From Clostridiales bacterium (GTDB taxonomy: Bacteria > Bacillota > Clostridia > Lachnospirales > Cellulosilyticaceae): a DNA stretch of 64,000 nt. The stretch is from the NCBI GenBank assembly GCA_019418225.1, contig DYCF01000002.1:96943-160942 (forward strand), in the 5' to 3' direction. The notes under the pieces are model-generated. The model saw only the letters and a program-made list of their open reading frames with translations, did no database searches and had not been told where the DNA came from. Numbering within the stretch: the stretch's first letter is position 1; every line of letters starts with the position of its first letter. Positions 44,393 through 53,243 of this stretch are shown one piece after another. The position numbers and the translations under genes are program-made.

Positions 44393-44439
44393 ATACAATA
44401 TGTGTATGCTATTAAAATAAAAAGATGCATATATTGTAT
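44393..44439 (-). promoter_or_regulatory. Paired NrdR-like boxes upstream of nrdD
   Basis: Two 16-base palindrome-like sites at 44393-44408 (ATACAATATGTGTATG) and 44424-44439 (GATGCATATATTGTAT) lie 31 bases apart, three helical turns, as NrdR boxes do. Both share the TATACAATAT core in opposite orientation. NrdR is the ATP/dATP-sensing repressor of ribonucleotide reductase genes. The matches to the consensus are partial. Confidence 0.55.
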
Positions 44440-44548
44440 ATGGCGTATAAAGCCCTCTTCCATACTAAGTTGATAAAGGACTTTTTTCAAGCAAGTATTT
44501 TAAAACTATTTTGTCAATAGTAAATTGTAAAAAATATAAATAATAAGT

Positions 44549-44576
44549 TTGCAATATATGAAAGGTGTTGTAAAAT
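44549..44576 (+). promoter_or_regulatory. Candidate promoter of the exonuclease gene
   Basis: TTGCAA (44549-44554), a 16-base spacer and TAAAAT (44571-44576), 45 bases before the ATG. Confidence 0.4.
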
Positions 44577-44620
44577 AAATATACGGATGTAATAATTTAA
44601 AAGTTAGTAGGAGAAGAAAA

Positions 44621-45325
44621 ATGGATGCCTATGTTGTAGTGGATATTGAAACCACAGGTGGCCATCCTATAAACAATGAGATTATAGAGATTGGTGCAGT
44701 TTATGTGGAAAACGGAGAAGTAAAAGAAAGTTTTAATCAACTTGTACGTCCCAATGAACAAATTTCAGATTATATTATCGGCATTACTGGTATTACGAAT
44801 GAAATGGTAGTGGATGCACCACCTATTGAAGTGGTTATGCCACAGTTTATTGAATTTTGTAGGGATGTACCTCTTATAGGTCATAATATTAACCTATTTG
44901 ATTATCGTATGCTGAAGGCTAAGGCAACTTTACTAAATTTGCCTTTCGAAAAAAAATGTGTGGATACGTTAATTATTTCTAGAAAGATGCTTCAAGAATT
45001 GCCAAGTCGTAAGTTAGGGGATTTATGCATATATTATGGTATATCACTTGAAAATGCGCACCGTGCATATGATGATGCGCATGCGACTTATGAACTTTTT
45101 AGAAACTTAGAGAGGGATTTTAAATTCAAAGAACCTAAGCTTTTCAAACCCGAAGTATTAAAGTGGGAAGTTCCTAAATATGTGCCTATGACAAAAAGGC
45201 AAAAATCTTATTTAGAAGCTTTATGTAATCGTCATCAAATTATATTAGAAGAAGACACCAATAAATTGAGTAAATCAGAAGCAAGCCGCCTTATTGATCG
45301 TATTATTTCACAGTATGGCAAATGA
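44621..45325 (+). CDS. DnaQ-like 3'-5' exonuclease (DEDDh)
   Basis: 234 residues. The DEDDh exonuclease domain (about 3-165) has its metal ligands in order: VVDIETTGG (motif I, Asp and Glu), GHNINLFDYRML (motif II, Asp) and HRAYDDAHAT (motif III, His and Asp). It is a free-standing relative of the PolC/DNA polymerase III epsilon proofreading domain. The C-terminal 60 residues (TKRQKSYLEALCNRHQI...SKSEASRLIDRI) form a small basic helical domain of the kind found in DUF3072-like or SAP-like DNA-binding tails. Its cellular role is unassigned (repair or RNA processing). The start follows AGGAGAAGAAAA. Confidence 0.88.
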   Translation: MDAYVVVDIETTGGHPINNEIIEIGAVYVENGEVKESFNQLVRPNEQISDYIIGITGITNEMVVDAPPIEVVMPQFIEFCRDVPLIGHNINLFDYRMLKAKATLLNLPFEKKCVDTLIISRKMLQELPSRKLGDLCIYYGISLENAHRAYDDAHATYELFRNLERDFKFKEPKLFKPEVLKWEVPKYVPMTKRQKSYLEALCNRHQIILEEDTNKLSKSEASRLIDRIISQYGK

Positions 45326-45331
45326 TAATAA

Positions 45332-45360
45332 TAATATTTGGATGGTGTTTTGCATAAACA
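45332..45360 (+). promoter_or_regulatory. Candidate sigma-E-type promoter of the csp-like operon
   Basis: TAATATT (45332-45338), a 14-base spacer and CATAAACA (45353-45360). The Bacillus sigma-E consensus is kmATATT and CATACAnT at 13-15 bases. Sigma-E control would suit mother-cell expression, which is where Csp proteases are made. Two bases of the -10 element deviate. Confidence 0.4.
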
Positions 45361-45374
45361 TAATAGTAGATAAC

Positions 45375-45416
45375 AAATGCTCAAAGTCGTAAGTTAGATT
45401 TTGAGCATTTTATTTT
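45375..45416 (+). terminator. Hairpin between the exonuclease gene and the csp-like operon
   Basis: AAATGCTCAAA (45375-45385) pairs with TTTGAGCATTT (45400-45410) and is followed by TATTTT. It ends only 17 bases before the ribosome binding site and start of the first subtilase, so it would sit at the 5' end of any transcript starting at the sigma-E-like promoter. Confidence 0.65.
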
Positions 45417-45432
45417 GAAAGGGAGAATTAGC

Positions 45433-47121
45433 ATGAGGCAAGATGAGGCACAAACTTATTTGATTAATAACATGCAAATACAAAGAGTTATCTTATTGAA
45501 TCAGATAAAAGCGCAATATCCTAATTTGATATTTAATGAAATAGGGTCAAATCTTTATACGGTAACAGTGCAGCCACAATTTGAAAGTGAATTTAATGCA
45601 TTTCGGGCGAAACTGGAATTTGTAAGTCTCCCCATACTATATGGTTTAAATGCAAATCAAGCACTAGAAGCTTCTAATATTACATTATTTCATAGCAGTG
45701 CATTTGGTGAATTGCGGGGAAGAGGAATCATTATAGGGTTTGTAGATACAGGGATTCAGTACACAAATGAGTTGTTTAAAAATGCTAATAATACAACGCG
45801 AATTGTTGGCATTTGGGATCAAACCATTACAAGTGGGGCACCACCTCAAAAGTATAATTATGGCACGTATTATAATGAAAATCGAATTAATGAAGCATTA
45901 GCAGCAGAAGATCCTTATACGGTAGTACCTTCTCGAGATGAAAATGGGCATGGTACGTATTTAGCAGGTGTAGCAGCAGGAAATGATCAAATGACAGAAG
46001 GAGGCTATGTAGGCGGGGCACCTGATGCGGATATCCTTGTTGTTAAGCTGCGAGAAGCAACAGTAAGTTTAAAGGAGCATTATCTTGTAGAACCTAATGT
46101 GGTGGCATATGCAGAAAATGATGTGATAGCAGGAATTAGCTTTTTAGTGGAAGAATCAGTGAGGCAACAAAAGCCATTAGTAATATGCTTGGGTTTAGGA
46201 AGTAATTATGGTGCCCATAATGGAACAAATATTTTAGAACGTTACTTAGAAACTTTGAGCTTAGCACAAAATATCATCATTATTATTGCGGCAGGTAATG
46301 AAAGTAATTTAGGACATCATTATGAAGGCACCATTACCACAGGAGAGATACAAGAACTAGAAATTAATGTGGCGGAAAATAGTACAGGATTTCCCATTTA
46401 TTTATGGACGACACTGCCCGATAAGTTAACAGTATCTGTGAAGAGTCCCTTAGGTCAGGTGGTAGAAAAGGTGCCTATTTTACCCAATCAATCTCAAGTT
46501 TATCGCTTTAATCTAGAGCAAACAGAGTTAACAATTACGTATATATATCCTGATCCAGAAACAGGTGGTGAAAAAATTGAGATTCGTTTAAAGGCACCTA
46601 CTCCTGGGCTGTGGACTATAAACATGATTGGTGAAGACGTAGTAAATGGGATATTTCATATGTGGTTACCAAGAAAGGATTTTATTAGAGAAGCAACAAG
46701 GTTTTTAAAGGCAGCACCAGATACTACAATTCAAATACCAGCTACGGCTGAATACACCATTGCAATAGGGGCATACGATTATGTAGATGGAAGTATTTAT
46801 ATTGGTTCGGGGAGAGGCCCTACAACAGCAGCCATTTTAAAACCTGATTTTATTGCACCAGGTGTGAATGTAGAAGGACCCAGTATTAGTGGTGGTATGA
46901 CAACTTATGTGGGTACGAGTACGGCAGCAGCAGTAACGGCAGGTGCAGCTGCTATCCTAATGCAATGGGCGGTTATAAGAGAAAATTTGCCACAAATGAA
47001 TACACGAATTGCAAGAGTTATTTTTATGAGGGGCGCTATGCGGCAGCGGGGTGTCACATATCCCAATAATATTGAAGGTTATGGCAAGTTAGATTTAAGA
47101 GCGAGTATAGCCAATATATAG
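45433..47121 (+). CDS. Csp-like subtilisin (S8) protease 1, active-site complete
   Basis: 562 residues. A propeptide of about 80 residues (VTVQPQFESEFNAFRAKLEFV) precedes a subtilase domain. The catalytic triad is Asp105 (GFVDTGIQY), His173 (ENGHGTYLAG) and Ser496 (VGTSTAAA); the oxyanion Asn is Asn289 (AAGNES). Between the oxyanion and Ser regions lies a beta-rich insert of about 130 residues (about 305-435), equivalent to the jelly-roll of clostridial Csp germination proteases. The frame opens at a TTG (45415), but GGGAGAATTAGC precedes the ATG at 45433. There is no secretion signal, as in Csp proteins. It is the first gene of a four-gene subtilase operon. Its role in germination is inferred. 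Confidence 0.85.
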   Translation: MRQDEAQTYLINNMQIQRVILLNQIKAQYPNLIFNEIGSNLYTVTVQPQFESEFNAFRAKLEFVSLPILYGLNANQALEASNITLFHSSAFGELRGRGIIIGFVDTGIQYTNELFKNANNTTRIVGIWDQTITSGAPPQKYNYGTYYNENRINEALAAEDPYTVVPSRDENGHGTYLAGVAAGNDQMTEGGYVGGAPDADILVVKLREATVSLKEHYLVEPNVVAYAENDVIAGISFLVEESVRQQKPLVICLGLGSNYGAHNGTNILERYLETLSLAQNIIIIIAAGNESNLGHHYEGTITTGEIQELEINVAENSTGFPIYLWTTLPDKLTVSVKSPLGQVVEKVPILPNQSQVYRFNLEQTELTITYIYPDPETGGEKIEIRLKAPTPGLWTINMIGEDVVNGIFHMWLPRKDFIREATRFLKAAPDTTIQIPATAEYTIAIGAYDYVDGSIYIGSGRGPTTAAILKPDFIAPGVNVEGPSISGGMTTYVGTSTAAAVTAGAAAILMQWAVIRENLPQMNTRIARVIFMRGAMRQRGVTYPNNIEGYGKLDLRASIANI

Positions 47122-47131
47122 GGGGCGTAAA

Positions 47132-49489
47132 ATGAGGGTTATTATAGAGCATAGTAAAGGAGGAAATCCTTTTGAGGTAAAAGATGTAGAAGCACAAGCA
47201 TTAACCCGATTAAGTGAAATAGAAAGATATATAGAATTAGATTTTAAGATGGAGATAGAAAATAAGGAGCAGTTACCTGCCCTTGATTTATTGAAAAGTC
47301 AAAGTATGTTATTAGCCACAGTAGGGGTAAAACAGCTAGCGGATAGGGTGGATGCTTTTTATGATATGAAAGCAGAAAAGTTAGAGGTAAGAACGACAGG
47401 TCGTTCACTTAAGGAAACCTATTGGGTAAGCTGCTATCAAACAGAAGCGTGCATAACGGCTTCAGAATATATCAAGTGTATTAAGCAGCTTGTAAAATGG
47501 GCTAAGTTGTATAAAAAACCCCTTATCATTTATAGTCAAGTGACACCACAGGAAAAGTACTATCGTTACCGCAGCTTAACAGGAAAGATAGTTAATAAAT
47601 TGCTTGAAGAAGTACAGGGGGCACTTTTAAAACATAGTAAAAAAGATGAAATTGCTTTGTATTATATGCCTAGCCAAAAGGCTTTTGAGTTTTATATAGA
47701 AAAAGGAATTTATTTAAGCTGTAACTATGAAGAGATGATGCGGCGTGTTGTAAATTGCTTAGAAAAAGACCCGACAGGTGATTTAAGACAGGTATATCGT
47801 ACACCGCTACGTAATGAAAGTCTTTTTGATGATTTGTTTTATGAGATGATACCAGATGAAGAAAAAATCTATGTCCCGTTTAGTGAGGATGGCACAGGTG
47901 TAGCTGCATATTTAACAAGCCTTGGGCTTGAAGCGATTAAGGGAACAGGAGCTTATGGTTTGATTTATGACCGAAAAGATAAAATTAATCGTTATGCAAA
48001 TGAAATTAGGCCCTATGTGGTTCCCAGATATGAGTGTCCTGTTTTAGAAAGAGAAGAAGTTATACGGACATCATCTCAAGGAGTAAGTGAGAGTTATAAA
48101 GTTTTACAAGGAAAGTTACCATATCGTGGTAAGGGCGTTTATATAGCACTTATAAGTAATAGCGGTGTAGATTATCGGCTTGCGACGCTTAGGAATGCAG
48201 ATGGGACGACTCGAATTGCAGGCATATGGTATCAGACAGAGGGGGAACAAGGTACTTTTTATACAAAAGAACAAATTAATACAGCACTTCAAAGTGAAAA
48301 TCCTGAGCAAATCGTTCCCATTCCTCTAGATAGCAATCAAGATACCATGTTAATAAATATTGCAGCAGGGAAAGATAAAAATTATGAAGGAATCGCAACA
48401 GAAGCAGAAATTTTAGTGGCTAAGGTAAATACAGCACCAGAAAACTTGCAGAAAATTTATGGTGGTATGTTTAATGCTAAAAATATACTGATGCCCGAAT
48501 TAATGATTGCCATATGGAAGTTTCAAAATTTGGCAAAATCCCAAAATAAGGCTGTGATTTTCTATGTGCCTTATTATACGAACATAGATACACATGATGG
48601 GGCTAATTTTTATAATATATTAATTACTTTAGTCGGGAGTGAAAGAGGCAATGCCGTTATAGTCCCTACAGGAGGAGAGGGAGACCAAAAGCATCATCAA
48701 ACTTTATATGATAAAGGTATTGAAGAACCTGTAGTTCAGCTACAATGCAGTGAAGATGGGCAAAATATTATAGGGCTTGTAACTCAGCGGTATTTAAATG
48801 ATTGGGAAGTAGAAGTCATAAGCCCAAAAGGACAGAAGGTGCAAATTAAGCAGCGAGGGGAGTATGCAGTGGATTCGGCAACAGTTTATAGTCAGGGGGA
48901 GAAGCTGAATTACTACAGTAGCAGCAAAGATATTATGTTTCGGATTAGCAATATGAGTAAGGGAAAATGGACGATGCAAATTCAAATTCAAAATCAAACG
49001 ACTAATCGCGTAGATTTATGGATTTCTGGTAAACAGTCTAATCCATATGTTACGTTATTTTCTCAAAATCCATATGTTACCATAGGGTCCGTGGGTAATA
49101 TTGGCGCAGTAACTTGTGTGGCAGGATATAACTTAGATGAATTAACGACACTTAGAAACTCTGGTAGAGGATATACTATGGATAATCGTGTCAAACCAAC
49201 ATTAGCAGCAGATGGCATTATTCAAACAATTGATACAAATGGAGAGGCCGTTGTTGTAGAAGGCGTGGAAGTGAGTGCAAGTGTCATTTTAGGTGCAGCA
49301 GCTACAATTTTTGAGAAGTGGCGGGCGGAGAGTGGTAGGCCCCTCTTAAATAGTCATTTACTAAATAGTATACTTTTAGAATTTAGTTCGCAGTTTACCA
49401 ATATTTCATTTCCTAATCCTAATCAAGGTTATGGTGTTTTTGAAGAAGATACACTAAGTAAGATTTTATTAACCCCTTTTAATGCATAA
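47132..49489 (+). CDS. Csp-like subtilisin pseudoprotease with a novel N-terminal region
   Basis: 785 residues, about 200 longer than its three neighbours. Residues 1-245 match nothing I know: a mixed alpha/beta, Lys/Glu/Tyr-rich stretch with six scattered Cys. A propeptide-like part (about 246-300, KIYVPFSEDGTGVAAYLTSLG) and a subtilase domain follow. All catalytic positions are changed: Asp becomes Asn343 (LISNSGVDY), His becomes Gln403 (SNQDTML), the oxyanion Asn becomes Gly515 (PTGGEGD) and Ser becomes Glu713 (EGVEVSA). The fold is kept: RGKGVYIALI, TTRIAGIW and GRGYTMDNRVKPT all align with the neighbours. Clostridial CspA and CspC are likewise dead subtilases that sense germinants. It starts 10 bases after gene 1 with AGGGGGCG. 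A pseudoprotease receptor role is an inference. Confidence 0.82.
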   Translation: MRVIIEHSKGGNPFEVKDVEAQALTRLSEIERYIELDFKMEIENKEQLPALDLLKSQSMLLATVGVKQLADRVDAFYDMKAEKLEVRTTGRSLKETYWVSCYQTEACITASEYIKCIKQLVKWAKLYKKPLIIYSQVTPQEKYYRYRSLTGKIVNKLLEEVQGALLKHSKKDEIALYYMPSQKAFEFYIEKGIYLSCNYEEMMRRVVNCLEKDPTGDLRQVYRTPLRNESLFDDLFYEMIPDEEKIYVPFSEDGTGVAAYLTSLGLEAIKGTGAYGLIYDRKDKINRYANEIRPYVVPRYECPVLEREEVIRTSSQGVSESYKVLQGKLPYRGKGVYIALISNSGVDYRLATLRNADGTTRIAGIWYQTEGEQGTFYTKEQINTALQSENPEQIVPIPLDSNQDTMLINIAAGKDKNYEGIATEAEILVAKVNTAPENLQKIYGGMFNAKNILMPELMIAIWKFQNLAKSQNKAVIFYVPYYTNIDTHDGANFYNILITLVGSERGNAVIVPTGGEGDQKHHQTLYDKGIEEPVVQLQCSEDGQNIIGLVTQRYLNDWEVEVISPKGQKVQIKQRGEYAVDSATVYSQGEKLNYYSSSKDIMFRISNMSKGKWTMQIQIQNQTTNRVDLWISGKQSNPYVTLFSQNPYVTIGSVGNIGAVTCVAGYNLDELTTLRNSGRGYTMDNRVKPTLAADGIIQTIDTNGEAVVVEGVEVSASVILGAAATIFEKWRAESGRPLLNSHLLNSILLEFSSQFTNISFPNPNQGYGVFEEDTLSKILLTPFNA

Positions 49490-49502
49490 ATAGGAGGAGA
49501 TT

Positions 49503-51266
49503 ATGGATATTAATAAAATTAGTCCACAATTACAGTTGGCATTAAGATATGAAGATCTACTATCAAGAGAGGCTAAAGTATTGTTTCAGATGCCAAATGA
49601 CCCCAATAGATGGCAAATTATTGTAACTTATGCAGGAGATTTAACACAAGCTATTGAAGAACTAAATATGGATGTTATTAAAGTAGGAAGTAAGTATTTA
49701 ATGGCGATTATTCCCAAGGAGAACATTGGAACGCTTTCGACATCTGAACAGATTATTGGGCTGAGTTTACCAGTAGAACAAAGCTATATTGATATTGGCT
49801 TAGGGAGTGTATGTGCAAGTAATATTGGCTTACCCACAAGTCAATTTAATGTGACAGGAAAAGGTGTACTTGTAGCAATTATTGATACGGGTATTAATTA
49901 TAGCTATGTAGACTTTTTAAATGAAGACAATACAACACGTATTAGATATATATGGGACCAAACTATTGAAGGAAAGATACCAGTAGGATTTAGGCGAGGT
50001 GCTGAATATACTCAGGAACAGATAAATGAGGCCTTACAGGCGGAAAATAGAGAGGCGCAGCTTGAAATTGTACCTTCAGAAGATGACAGTGGACATGGAA
50101 CAGCTATGGCAAGCATAGCAGCTGGAAATGGCAGAGCATCTAATGGGGCAAATAAAGGCGTTGCACCAGAAAGTGAATTAATTATTGTTAAAATAGGTAA
50201 TTATGAATTAGGTAGTAGTCGGCCTACAGATATGGATGTTATGGAAGGGATAGATTATGTATTAGGTAAAGCACGGGAACTTAATATGCCTATCAGCATT
50301 ATATTAGGAATTGGTAATAGTTTAACAGGTCATGATGGTTATACACCACTTGAAGGTTATATAGAAGAAATCTCTTATGTATGGGTGTGTAACGTGACTG
50401 TAGGAGCAGGGAATGAAGCCAATAAGGGATGTCATGTAAGTGGTCAATTTAAAGAAGGGGTCACAGAAACAATACAGTTTGTGATGCAAGGAGATAAGCG
50501 AAGTTATGGGTGCTGCTTATGGAAAGAATTCATCGATGAAGCTGAAATGGTTATTCAAGCACCCAATGGAGAAAGAACAGACCCGCTAAGCCGTAGAACA
50601 CCTAATCGGGCTTACTTATTTGATAATACAGCAGTACTGGTTAATTTTTTAGAACCTGTCAGTAATATTACAAGACAAGAAATATTTATATGGTTTCAGG
50701 CACAAGGAACAGCGAACATTAATAAAGGACAATGGAACTTTAGTGTTACACCCAAAAGTGTTTTAATAGGTAATTATAATATGTGGGCACAAATTACAGA
50801 GAGTGGTAGTCGTTTTTTTAATCCGAGTGTTGAACAAACACTTACAAGTCCTGGAACATCTAGAGGCGGTACAACGGTAGGTGCTTTCAATGCACAAACG
50901 ACACAAATCGCCCCATTTTCCGGAAGGGGATATACAGCAGATAATAGGATAAAACCAGACCTTGTAGCACCTGGAATTAATATTCCTGTAGCAAATAAAG
51001 ATAGTACCACTGGCTATGTGAACTTTACAGGAACTAGTGCAGCAGCAGCATTTGTAGGAGGAGCCTATGCCCTTTTACTTCAATATGGACTTTTTGTTTT
51101 ACAGCAACGCAATTTTTATGGCCAACGCCTAAGAGTATACCTTGTACGTACCGCAACAAGGGCCTCAAGTTATGCACCTTATCCCAATGAAAGCTGGGGG
51201 TATGGTGTATTATGCATAGAGGCAGCCCTAAGTTATATGTTAGATCTTGCCAATACGAGTACTTAA
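49503..51266 (+). CDS. Csp-like subtilisin (S8) protease 3, active-site complete
   Basis: 587 residues. A propeptide of the form RWQIIVTYAGDLTQAIEEL (about 36-54) is followed by the subtilase domain with Asp128 (AIIDTGINY), His198 (DSGHGTAMAS), Asn303 (GAGNEAN) and Ser512 (TGTSAAAAF). A beta-rich insert (about 315-440) lies between Asn and Ser. The usual Csp S-x-A-T-P-x-V after the nucleophile reads SAAAAFV, so Pro is missing. Five or six Cys are spread through the domain, more than in the fourth gene. It starts 13 bases after the pseudoprotease gene with AGGAGGAGATT. Likely a processing protease for the cortex lytic zymogen. Confidence 0.85.
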   Translation: MDINKISPQLQLALRYEDLLSREAKVLFQMPNDPNRWQIIVTYAGDLTQAIEELNMDVIKVGSKYLMAIIPKENIGTLSTSEQIIGLSLPVEQSYIDIGLGSVCASNIGLPTSQFNVTGKGVLVAIIDTGINYSYVDFLNEDNTTRIRYIWDQTIEGKIPVGFRRGAEYTQEQINEALQAENREAQLEIVPSEDDSGHGTAMASIAAGNGRASNGANKGVAPESELIIVKIGNYELGSSRPTDMDVMEGIDYVLGKARELNMPISIILGIGNSLTGHDGYTPLEGYIEEISYVWVCNVTVGAGNEANKGCHVSGQFKEGVTETIQFVMQGDKRSYGCCLWKEFIDEAEMVIQAPNGERTDPLSRRTPNRAYLFDNTAVLVNFLEPVSNITRQEIFIWFQAQGTANINKGQWNFSVTPKSVLIGNYNMWAQITESGSRFFNPSVEQTLTSPGTSRGGTTVGAFNAQTTQIAPFSGRGYTADNRIKPDLVAPGINIPVANKDSTTGYVNFTGTSAAAAFVGGAYALLLQYGLFVLQQRNFYGQRLRVYLVRTATRASSYAPYPNESWGYGVLCIEAALSYMLDLANTST

Positions 51267-51280
51267 GGTGGTGAAATGTT

Positions 51281-53047
51281 ATGGAAAACAAAACAGATGC
51301 AACCTTAAGTATATTAAGCATTGTACCAGAACAGGAAATTGCTGCTTCAGAAGAGTATTTAGCTTTACTAGGTTTCGGGCAAACGGGAAGATGGCAAATT
51401 GTTGTCAAATATAATGGCGATATTGCAGCCGTTGCAGCGAGAGAAGGTGGTGTCGCTCAAATTATTAATGATCAATTTGCTGTATTAAGTATCCCTCAGC
51501 AAAATATTAGAAATCTATTAAACTACACAGAAGTTGAGTATATGGAGACGCCTAAACGGATGGTTTACGATGTCACTAATATGGAAGCAAGTTGCATTAC
51601 CAGTGTTCAAAATAATGCCCCGTATCAGTTAACAGGGACAGGAGTCTTACTAGGCATTATTGATTCTGGTATTAATTATGCGCATCCGGACTTTAGAAAT
51701 CCTGATGGAACGACACGCATTGAATATATATGGGATCAAACAATTACAGGTAGTCCACCAGCCGGGTTCTTGACAGGAACAGAATACACTAGGGCCCAAA
51801 TTAATGAAGCATTAGCCCAACCTACACGCGCCCAGAGATTAGCTATAGTCCCTAGTGAAGATGTTATCGGGCATGGTACACATGTGGCGGGGACGGCAGG
51901 AGGTAATGGCAGAGGTGCAAATGGGAACCATAAAGGGGCGGCACCAGATGCAGAATTTATCATTGTTAAGTTAGGTCAGCCGGATTTTGAAGGCTTTGTG
52001 AGAAATGTAGAGATTATGCTAGCTGTACGTTATGTTATAGAAAAGGCAACAGAACTTGGTAAACCGGTAGCTATTAATATTAGTATAGGTATGAATGCAG
52101 GACCCCATGATGGAAATGCACTTTTAGAACAATATTTAGACGATGCAGCAACGCACTGGAAAAATAACATAGTAGTAGGAAGTGGTAATGAAGGGAATAC
52201 GGAAAATCATACAGCAGGTGTAGTAACACAAGGGGGAGAAGCACGTTTTCAATTTCAAATCGGTGAAAATGTGACACAATATAATTTGTCTGTTTGGAAA
52301 AGTTTTATTGATGAATTTCAATTTCAAGTCATTGATCCTTCAGGTAGACAGACACCAAGATTAATTTATGCAACAGGTCCTGTACAATATGGATTAGGCG
52401 GGACGAAGGTTTATACAACATTTGCAGGACCGTCGCCCTTAAATGGAGATGAAGAATTTGCAATCTACTTAACGGCTTCAGACCCTACTAAACCTATTAC
52501 AAGTGGGAGCTGGACAGTTGTGATATATGGGATAAATGTTATTGATGGAAATTATAATGCATGGGGGCCTACTGTAGAAGTGACAGGAAGAAATAGCTAC
52601 TTTTTAAGACCTGTAGCAGATACGACGCTTACAACACCTTCAACGGCTAGATTAGTGATTACGGTGGGTGCATATAATCATGTCACCAATCAGATAGCGC
52701 CTTTTTCCGGAAGAGGATTTGGAAGGAACGATAGTGTCATTAAACCCGATTTAGTGGCACCAGGCGTAGAAATTACAGGTCCTAGTAATACAAGTACAGG
52801 TTATAAAGTTTTAAGTGGCACAAGTATGGCGACCCCTCATGTGACAGGCGGTGTAGCACTTTTAATGCAATGGGGAATTGTAGAGAGAAATAATGTGTAT
52901 TTATATGGTGAGAATTTAAAAACCTATTTATTAAGAGGCACTAAGAAAGATGTTCCTGGTGTAACGTATCCAAGTCGTGAATGGGGATATGGCAAACTAT
53001 GTATTGAAAATAGCTTGGATATTTTAAGAAGACAACTCATCTTTTAA
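51281..53047 (+). CDS. Csp-like subtilisin (S8) protease 4, closest to canonical
   Basis: 588 residues. A propeptide (about 37-95) with RWQIVVKYNGDIAAVAA precedes the subtilase domain. The triad is Asp128 (GIIDSGINYAHPDF), His198 (VIGHGTHVAGT) and Ser515 (SGTSMATPHVTGG), with the oxyanion Asn303 (SGNEGN). These are textbook subtilisin motifs. The 130-residue insert between Asn303 and Ser515 carries the jelly-roll-like pattern (FQFQIGENVTQYNLSVWKSF...). It is the best candidate in the cluster for the CspB-like enzyme that cleaves pro-SleC. The start follows AAGGTGGTGAAATGTT, 14 bases after gene 3. A terminator follows at 53048. Confidence 0.88.
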   Translation: MENKTDATLSILSIVPEQEIAASEEYLALLGFGQTGRWQIVVKYNGDIAAVAAREGGVAQIINDQFAVLSIPQQNIRNLLNYTEVEYMETPKRMVYDVTNMEASCITSVQNNAPYQLTGTGVLLGIIDSGINYAHPDFRNPDGTTRIEYIWDQTITGSPPAGFLTGTEYTRAQINEALAQPTRAQRLAIVPSEDVIGHGTHVAGTAGGNGRGANGNHKGAAPDAEFIIVKLGQPDFEGFVRNVEIMLAVRYVIEKATELGKPVAINISIGMNAGPHDGNALLEQYLDDAATHWKNNIVVGSGNEGNTENHTAGVVTQGGEARFQFQIGENVTQYNLSVWKSFIDEFQFQVIDPSGRQTPRLIYATGPVQYGLGGTKVYTTFAGPSPLNGDEEFAIYLTASDPTKPITSGSWTVVIYGINVIDGNYNAWGPTVEVTGRNSYFLRPVADTTLTTPSTARLVITVGAYNHVTNQIAPFSGRGFGRNDSVIKPDLVAPGVEITGPSNTSTGYKVLSGTSMATPHVTGGVALLMQWGIVERNNVYLYGENLKTYLLRGTKKDVPGVTYPSREWGYGKLCIENSLDILRRQLIF

Positions 53048-53115
53048 AATGAATAAAGGAGCTACTGCGCAACTAGTCAAATAGTTTTGGAGTAGCTCTT
53101 TTATTCATTTTTTTA
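53048..53115 (+). terminator. Terminator of the csp-like operon
   Basis: A long stem: GAATAAAGGAGCTACT (53051-53066) with AGTAGCTCTTTTATTC (53091-53106), then a T-rich tail. Confidence 0.85.
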
Positions 53116-53170
53116 GTTTTTTTTATATATTTTAAACAATGAAATGGATAGTATATCAAATAAAGGTATG

Positions 53171-53199
53171 TTACACTATAGTATGTGGAATTTTATACT
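53171..53199 (+). promoter_or_regulatory. Candidate promoter of the ABC operon
   Basis: TTACAC (53171-53176), a 17-base spacer and TATACT (53194-53199). Confidence 0.45.
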
Positions 53200-53243
53200 A
53201 AAGAAATACTATTTTGTAAAAATGAAGTTTGAATGCAAAAAGT

